Source of the DNA: an uncultured delta proteobacterium
Lineage (GTDB): Bacteria; Myxococcota_A; Bradymonadia; REDH01
DNA length: 10,136 nt
Assembly (NCBI GenBank): GCA_903873545.1
Contig: CAIQPA010000274.1
Location: forward strand, 1 to 10,136
Direction of reading: 5' to 3'
Shown: positions 6,852 through 10,136 of the stretch, piece after piece
Layout of the letters: the number at the start of each line of letters is the position of its first letter
Position numbering within the stretch: the first letter of the stretch is position 1
Notes under the pieces: generated by a model
What the model saw: only the letters and a program-made list of their open reading frames with translations
Databases searched by the model: none
What the model was told of the DNA's origin: nothing
Position numbers and translations under genes: made by a program

Positions 6852-7145
6852 ATGAGCGAGCAGACGGAGGGGCTCGCGGAGCTTCGTGCCTCGTTCGACG
6901 CGATCGACTCCGAGCTGCTGCGGCTTGTAGCGGCGCGGCGGGCTGTCTCCCGTCGGATGGCGGCGGTGAAGCTGGCAGCGGGGCTTGCCTTCCACGACCC
7001 CGCCCGTGAGGCGGCGCTGATGGCGCGCCTGCGGGCAGAGGGCTCTGCGCTGGGTCTGCCGGACGCGCTGGTGGACGCCCTCGTGTTGCTGCTGCTCGCC
7101 GACTCCCTGCAGGTTCAGCGACAAGAGGAGCCTGCTGCGACTTGA
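6852..7145 (+). CDS. aroQ: Chorismate mutase, AroQ class
   Basis: The 97-residue all-helical protein converts chorismate to prephenate, the branch step to phenylalanine and tyrosine. Every active-site residue of the E. coli P-protein mutase domain is present with a constant offset of one: Arg12, Arg29, Lys40, Asp49, Arg52, Glu53, Ser85 and Gln89 (E. coli Arg11, Arg28, Lys39, Asp48, Arg51, Glu52, Ser84, Gln88). The key strings are ELRASFDAID, DPAREAAL and ADSLQVQ. It is a stand-alone mutase; no prephenate dehydratase or DAHP synthase domain is fused, and none is encoded nearby. It lacks a signal peptide, so it is the cytoplasmic form. The gene starts 1 nt after the SRPBCC stop codon. Its stop overlaps the -35 box of a candidate promoter for the next gene. 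Confidence 0.92.
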   Translation: MSEQTEGLAELRASFDAIDSELLRLVAARRAVSRRMAAVKLAAGLAFHDPAREAALMARLRAEGSALGLPDALVDALVLLLLADSLQVQRQEEPAAT

Positions 7146-7169
7146 CCTTGTGGCCTGCGCCCCTACGAT
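7142..7169 (+). promoter_or_regulatory. Candidate sigma70-type promoter for the IscA/ErpA-type gene
   Basis: TTGACC at 7142-7147 (five of six consensus bases) is separated by 16 bp from TACGAT at 7164-7169 (four of six). Transcription would start near 7176, giving a leader of about 33 nt with the GAGG ribosome binding site at 7201-7204. The -35 box overlaps the aroQ stop codon. This would let the Fe-S carrier gene be expressed separately from aroQ. Assigned by eye only. Confidence 0.45.
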
Positions 7170-7208
7170 AGGGTGCGGTTCCCACCCTTCGGCATCCAAC
7201 GAGGTACC

Positions 7209-7535
7209 ATGGCTCTCTCTGTCACTCCTGCGGCCGCGCGCCGCGTGCTTGAAATCATGAACTCCCAGAGCCTGTCGGCCGACCATGGCGTTCGCGTCGG
7301 CGTGAAGTCGGGCGGCTGCTCCGGCCTCTCCTATGTGCTGGAAGTCGACGTGCCGGCGGAGAAGGACCGGGTCTTTGAGTCGGAGGGGGTGAAGGTCTTC
7401 TGCGACCCGAAGAGCTACCTCTACCTCAACGGCACCGAGGTGGACTTCGCCTCCGACCTGATGAACGGCGGCTTCAAGTTCAGCAACCCGAACTCGTCAC
7501 GCAGCTGCGGCTGCGGCACCAGCTTCAGCACCTAA
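7209..7535 (+). CDS. Iron-sulfur cluster assembly carrier, IscA/ErpA/HesB (A-type) family
   Basis: The 108-residue cytoplasmic protein should bind and hand on Fe-S clusters to target enzymes. It begins with the family opening ALSVTPAAARRVLEIM and carries the three ligand cysteines: Cys37 in GGCSGLSY, and Cys100 and Cys102 in SCGCGTSF at the C-terminus. An extra Cys65 lies in VFCDPKSYLYL, and the motif NGTEVDF is also typical. Length equals that of IscA/ErpA (about 107-115). The ATG at 7209 has a GAGG 4 nt upstream; the frame could extend to a GTG at 7173, but homology begins at 7209. A promoter candidate sits just upstream. No iscS, iscU or suf genes are near, so whether it is IscA-, ErpA- or SufA-like cannot be decided here. 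It converges on the pentapeptide gene. Confidence 0.93.
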   Translation: MALSVTPAAARRVLEIMNSQSLSADHGVRVGVKSGGCSGLSYVLEVDVPAEKDRVFESEGVKVFCDPKSYLYLNGTEVDFASDLMNGGFKFSNPNSSRSCGCGTSFST

Positions 7536-7599
7536 GCGAAGCGACGGTGTTCGCCGAGGCCCCTGGGCTTTGCGTGGGCGCCGTTACGCTGCGAGGGAC

Positions 7600-7715
7600 T
7601 TCGACGGCCTAGTAGTCGTCGTCGTCAGGCTCGTAGCCCTCGAAGTCCTCGAGATTGTTCGACGGCCTAGTAGTCGTCGTCGTCGGGCTCGTAGCCCTCG
7701 ACGTCCTCGAGATTG
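7600..7715. repeat. 58-bp tandem direct duplication spanning the 3' end of the pentapeptide gene
   Basis: Copies at 7600-7657 and 7658-7715 are directly adjacent and differ at two positions by eye. The second copy encodes the true C-terminus of the pentapeptide protein and its TAG stop. The first copy, downstream of that stop on the minus strand, still spells NLEDFEGYEPDDDDY plus TAG in a shifted frame (58 is not a multiple of three). The differences, read on the coding strand, are GTC to TTC (Val to Phe) and CCC to CCT (silent). The upstream remainder of the convergent gap (7536-7599) has no gene and no clear terminator. Confidence 0.9.
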
Positions 7716-8212
7716 GCGTCATCGAGGATGGTACCGACGAGCTCGGCATCGGTGAGGTCGCCGCCCGTAAGGTTGGCGTGGGTGAGGTCGGCGCCGGAGA
7801 GGGTAGCGCCGTTGAGCATGACCTCTGTCATGTCGGCGTTGCGCAGCGTGGCATCGGAGAGGTCGGCATCGATGAGCGAGGCCGAGATGAGGGTGGCGTT
7901 GGAGAGGTCGGCGCTTTCAAGCACGGCTCCCTCCATGTTGGCGCCCGTGAAGTCTGCGCCCTGCCCCTGGATTTCGGAGAGGTCGGCCTCGGTGAGGTTG
8001 GTGTCTGAGAGGTTGGCGAAGGTGAAATCGCACCCGCGCAGAATGGCACCCGCAAGGTTGGCTCCCGACAGGTCGGCGCGCGCAAAGTCGCAACTCTGAA
8101 GGTTGGCTCCCTTGAGGTTGGCACCAGTCAGGTCCAGCTTCTGAAAACTCTCGTTTTCCATCGCTTCGCCAGCTGCCACCCGCTTGACCAGATCATCCGC
8201 GCTAATCGCCAT
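7667..8212 (-). CDS. Pentapeptide-repeat protein
   Basis: The 181-residue protein is almost entirely pentapeptide repeats of the A(D/N)LxG type. Residues 21-170 divide without a break into 30 consecutive five-residue units with Leu, Phe or Met in the centre; only one unit (IQGQG, 81-85) is degenerate. Such proteins fold as a right-handed quadrilateral beta-helix; 30 units make about 7.5 coils. Residues 1-20 form a short non-repeat cap (MAISADDLVKRVAAGE), and the tail GYEPDDDDY is strongly acidic. No signal peptide or membrane segment is seen, so it is probably cytoplasmic. I chose the ATG at 8212, which has GGAG 9 nt upstream, over an in-frame GTG at 8227 without a site. Relatives include DNA-mimicking gyrase protectors (Qnr, MfpA), but nothing here shows that role. 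Function unknown. Confidence 0.9.
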   Translation of the reverse strand: MAISADDLVKRVAAGEAMENESFQKLDLTGANLKGANLQSCDFARADLSGANLAGAILRGCDFTFANLSDTNLTEADLSEIQGQGADFTGANMEGAVLESADLSNATLISASLIDADLSDATLRNADMTEVMLNGATLSGADLTHANLTGGDLTDAELVGTILDDANLEDVEGYEPDDDDY

Positions 8213-8254
8213 TTTTAGAGACTCCACAAGGCTACGCCTGTCCGCTTTTGCGCG

Positions 8255-8284
8255 GCACTAGGCAAAGAGTTCATGCCTTGTCAA
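8255..8284 (-). promoter_or_regulatory. Candidate promoter for the pentapeptide-repeat gene
   Basis: Read on the minus strand, a perfect TTGACA (-35) occupies 8279-8284 and is followed after 18 bp by a poor -10, TAGTGC, at 8255-8260. It lies 43 bp upstream of the ATG at 8212. The rest of the 234-bp divergent gap (8213-8446) shows no convincing promoter for the plus-strand lipoprotein gene and no other feature I can support. Confidence 0.35.
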
Positions 8285-8446
8285 CTTGCGCGGGGGCCAC
8301 ATGGCGGTTGCGAAGTTTTCCGCCGCCTCGCGCCTCTGCTGGCCCTGTTTTTTGAACCCTCGGGCGCACATTGTTGCGGAGGCTCCCCAAAGCGTGCAGT
8401 CTCTCTTTCGGATGGCCCGTCTGTGGCCCTGAACGCAGAGGACAGC

Positions 8447-10136
8447 ATGCGCGCCCTTCTCCACCGACAGCGTCTCCTTGCCCTGCTCTGCCTCTCGCTT
8501 GCGGCCTGCAGCGAAGAGGCGGGAGGTAACGGCGCCGGCAGCGGCGAAGGCAGCTCCGGCTTCGTGGAAGAAGATGGCGGAACCGACGGAAGTGGCAGCG
8601 GTGACAATGCGACGGGCAGCGGAGAGGGCAGCGGCATCTTTGACGACACGCCTGTCTTCCTGAGCGTGCCGCCTGCAGCCGTCGAGGCGGGACGGCGCTG
8701 GGCCTACGAGGTGCGCTATGCTCCTGCTGATGGCGTGACGCTCAGCCTCGTTGGTGGGCCTTCGGGAGCGACGCTCGAGGGGAGCACGCTGGTCTGGGAG
8801 GTGCCCGATGACGGCACCGCGACCGCCTCGTTCACCCTCGCGCTGCTCCGCGCCTCGGAGCCCGCGGTGGAGCAGGCCTTCGACCTCAGCATCGGCCATG
8901 CTCCAGCGTTCGGGAGCACGCCGGCGACGCGCGCGAGCCGCAGCGAATCCTATCTGTTTGCCCCCGACCTCTCCGATGCCGACGGCGATGCGGTCACCCT
9001 CGCGCTCCTGACAGCTCCCACCTGGCTCAGCCTCGGTGCAGACAACCGTCTCACGGGCCAGCCGGATGCCAGTGGCGCCTTCGACGTCACCCTGGTTGCG
9101 ACCGACACCATCGGCCTCTCTGCCCGTCTCGACTGGACCATCTCGGTCGTCGAGCAACTCAACGGCCTCACAGCGGAGGTCGGATATCTGACGACCGCCG
9201 GCGGCACCCTCGACCTCTTCGCCGCAAGCATGCCGGAGGGTGCAGAGGTTCGATGGGGCGATTTCGCCGCGGCGCGCGTCGAACGGCTGAGTGCCGGCAC
9301 GCAGCTCCGCGCCACCTTCACGCAGCTGCCGGTCGGGGTTCAGCCGGTCGTGGTCTCCGTCTCGGGAGCAACGGTCGGTCAGCTCGCTGAGCCGCTGCTC
9401 GTGGTGCCTGCCGCGACGGGGAGCATCCGCAGCGGAGCCTACCGGTTCCAGCTCTTCACACCGGTGCGAGCAGCCGCTCCTCCGCGCATCATGCTCCCCG
9501 ACACCGGCGGGTTGGGGCTTGCCACAACACCGGTGAGCGCGAGCTACGCCGGCGATGTTCTGTCGTTGGTGGCAGAGCGGCCGGATGGCGCCCTGCCGGG
9601 TGGCGCGGCGACACTCGCCTTTGACGGGATTCAAAGTCTTCCGATTGCGATCGCTGGCGCGGGCAGCCCGGCCGTCACGCAGTTCGCGCCAGCAGAGGCT
9701 GCCGCGGGCGACACGTTGGTCGCCTCGGTCGCGGGGCTCGATGAGGGCGCGACCGTTACAGCGCAGTGGTCGGAGTCTGGCGCGGCAGCAGAGGCGACCG
9801 CCAGCGTGAATGCAGGCAGCGCTACCTTCGAGGTTCCCGCCGGCGCCGAGGGCGTTGTGACGCTTCGAGCTGGTGGCGTAGCGTTGCAGAGCTTTGCGAC
9901 CGCCGCCACGACCCCGTCCTCCGTCGCAACCGAGCCAACCCTAGCTTGGGCCAACCGCGAGATCCTCACAGCGGGCATCGAGCAGCACCTGCTGGTTCGC
10001 GGTCACGGCTTTGCCAACCCTGCGCTACAGCTGGAGCTCGAAGGGGGCAGCGCGCGGGTCGTCTGGTCGGAGGGCAACGAGGCCATCTTGGCGCTGTCTA
10101 CAACGGGGCGGGCCTCCGCGCTGTTGACCGGCGGGA
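8447..10136 (+). CDS. Large lipoprotein with Ig/cadherin-like domains (3' end beyond the window)
   Basis: The frame opens at ATG 8447, with AGAGG 5 nt upstream, and has no stop before the window ends, giving at least 563 residues. Residues 1-21 are a lipoprotein signal with the lipobox SLAAC (Cys21), followed by a Gly/Ser/Glu/Asp linker to about residue 65. Two beta-sandwich domains follow: about 70-150 ('FLSVPPAAVEAGRRWAYEV' onward) and about 152-240, which contains DADGDAVTLALLTAPTWLSL and LTGQPDASGAFDVTLVATD, the pattern of dystroglycan-type cadherin-like or putative Ig (He_PIG) domains. The rest is Ala/Gly/Val-rich, poor in Lys and Cys, and looks like further beta-sandwich repeats. No catalytic motif is visible. 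A surface adhesin or structural lipoprotein is the likeliest role; the missing C-terminus could carry an enzyme or anchor. It is divergent from the pentapeptide gene. Confidence 0.8.
   Translation, partial: MRALLHRQRLLALLCLSLAACSEEAGGNGAGSGEGSSGFVEEDGGTDGSGSGDNATGSGEGSGIFDDTPVFLSVPPAAVEAGRRWAYEVRYAPADGVTLSLVGGPSGATLEGSTLVWEVPDDGTATASFTLALLRASEPAVEQAFDLSIGHAPAFGSTPATRASRSESYLFAPDLSDADGDAVTLALLTAPTWLSLGADNRLTGQPDASGAFDVTLVATDTIGLSARLDWTISVVEQLNGLTAEVGYLTTAGGTLDLFAASMPEGAEVRWGDFAAARVERLSAGTQLRATFTQLPVGVQPVVVSVSGATVGQLAEPLLVVPAATGSIRSGAYRFQLFTPVRAAAPPRIMLPDTGGLGLATTPVSASYAGDVLSLVAERPDGALPGGAATLAFDGIQSLPIAIAGAGSPAVTQFAPAEAAAGDTLVASVAGLDEGATVTAQWSESGAAAEATASVNAGSATFEVPAGAEGVVTLRAGGVALQSFATAATTPSSVATEPTLAWANREILTAGIEQHLLVRGHGFANPALQLELEGGSARVVWSEGNEAILALSTTGRASALLTGG

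Noticed and set aside
7546..7590. Possible hairpin (AGCGACGGTG with CGCCGTTACGCT) in the convergent gap after the IscA-type gene
   Set aside because: The stem is broken by an uneven internal loop, competing pairings exist and there is no T-run, so it is not called a terminator.
7655..8008. Plus-strand frame rich in Val/Gly/Glu repeats
   Set aside because: Its periodicity is the mirror of the 15-bp period of the pentapeptide-repeat gene on the other strand.
7738..8110. CRISPR-like regular short repeats
   Set aside because: The 15-bp periodic 'GAGGTCGGC'-type pattern has no spacers and is explained by the codons of the pentapeptide repeats.
8301..8432. 43-residue plus-strand frame just upstream of the lipoprotein gene
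   Set aside because: It has a G-rich stretch before its ATG, but no recognisable motif and atypical composition; it could be a leader peptide but there is nothing to support it.
8258..9634. 458-residue open frame on the minus strand
   Set aside because: It lies antisense to the lipoprotein at 8447, which has a lipobox, a ribosome binding site and Ig-like motifs. The minus-strand product is Arg/Ala/Gly-rich without recognisable motifs.

Overview
The window is high-G+C bacterial DNA that is almost fully coding. It carries three lipoproteins whose Cys is followed by Ser/Asp/Thr/Gly-rich linkers, the tail of a secreted Cys-rich protein with 'SDSDC/SDADC' motifs, and GAGG-type ribosome binding sites. 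That style fits Myxococcota or Bradymonadia-like 'deltaproteobacteria'. This assignment is inferred from style alone; no rRNA or other marker gene is present.

Layout. Positions 1-216 are the 3' end of the Cys-rich protein. Convergent to it, 245-1990 (minus) encodes a lipoprotein that ends in a peptide-N-glycosidase F (PNGase F) domain with its catalytic residues and disulfide cysteines. A 78-bp intergenic stretch separates it from a divergent, tightly spaced run: a Bcp/PrxQ peroxiredoxin (2069-2536), a ThiE/TenI-like protein (2545-3144), a DASS/SLC13 sodium-carboxylate symporter (3165-4655) and a GH5 glycosidase lipoprotein resembling endoglycoceramidases (4665-6245). A strong hairpin lies just after the last gene. 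Next come an SRPBCC-fold protein (6320-6850), an AroQ chorismate mutase (6852-7145) and an IscA/ErpA-type Fe-S carrier (7209-7535) with its own candidate promoter. Convergent to these is a pentapeptide-repeat protein (7667-8212, minus), whose last 58 bp are duplicated in tandem just beyond its stop codon. A long lipoprotein with Ig/cadherin-like domains starts at 8447 and runs off the window.

How the genes fit together. The most suggestive part is 245-6245. Two surface-type lipoproteins predicted to remove glycans from glycoproteins (PNGase F) and from glycolipids or other glycans (GH5) are encoded on either side of one short divergent intergenic region, with a carboxylate transporter in the same run. 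Scavenging of eukaryotic-type glycoconjugates is a reasonable hypothesis but is not shown by sequence alone. The remaining genes (peroxiredoxin, AroQ, IscA, SRPBCC) look like ordinary housekeeping genes. No phage, IS element, CRISPR array, tRNA or rRNA was seen.
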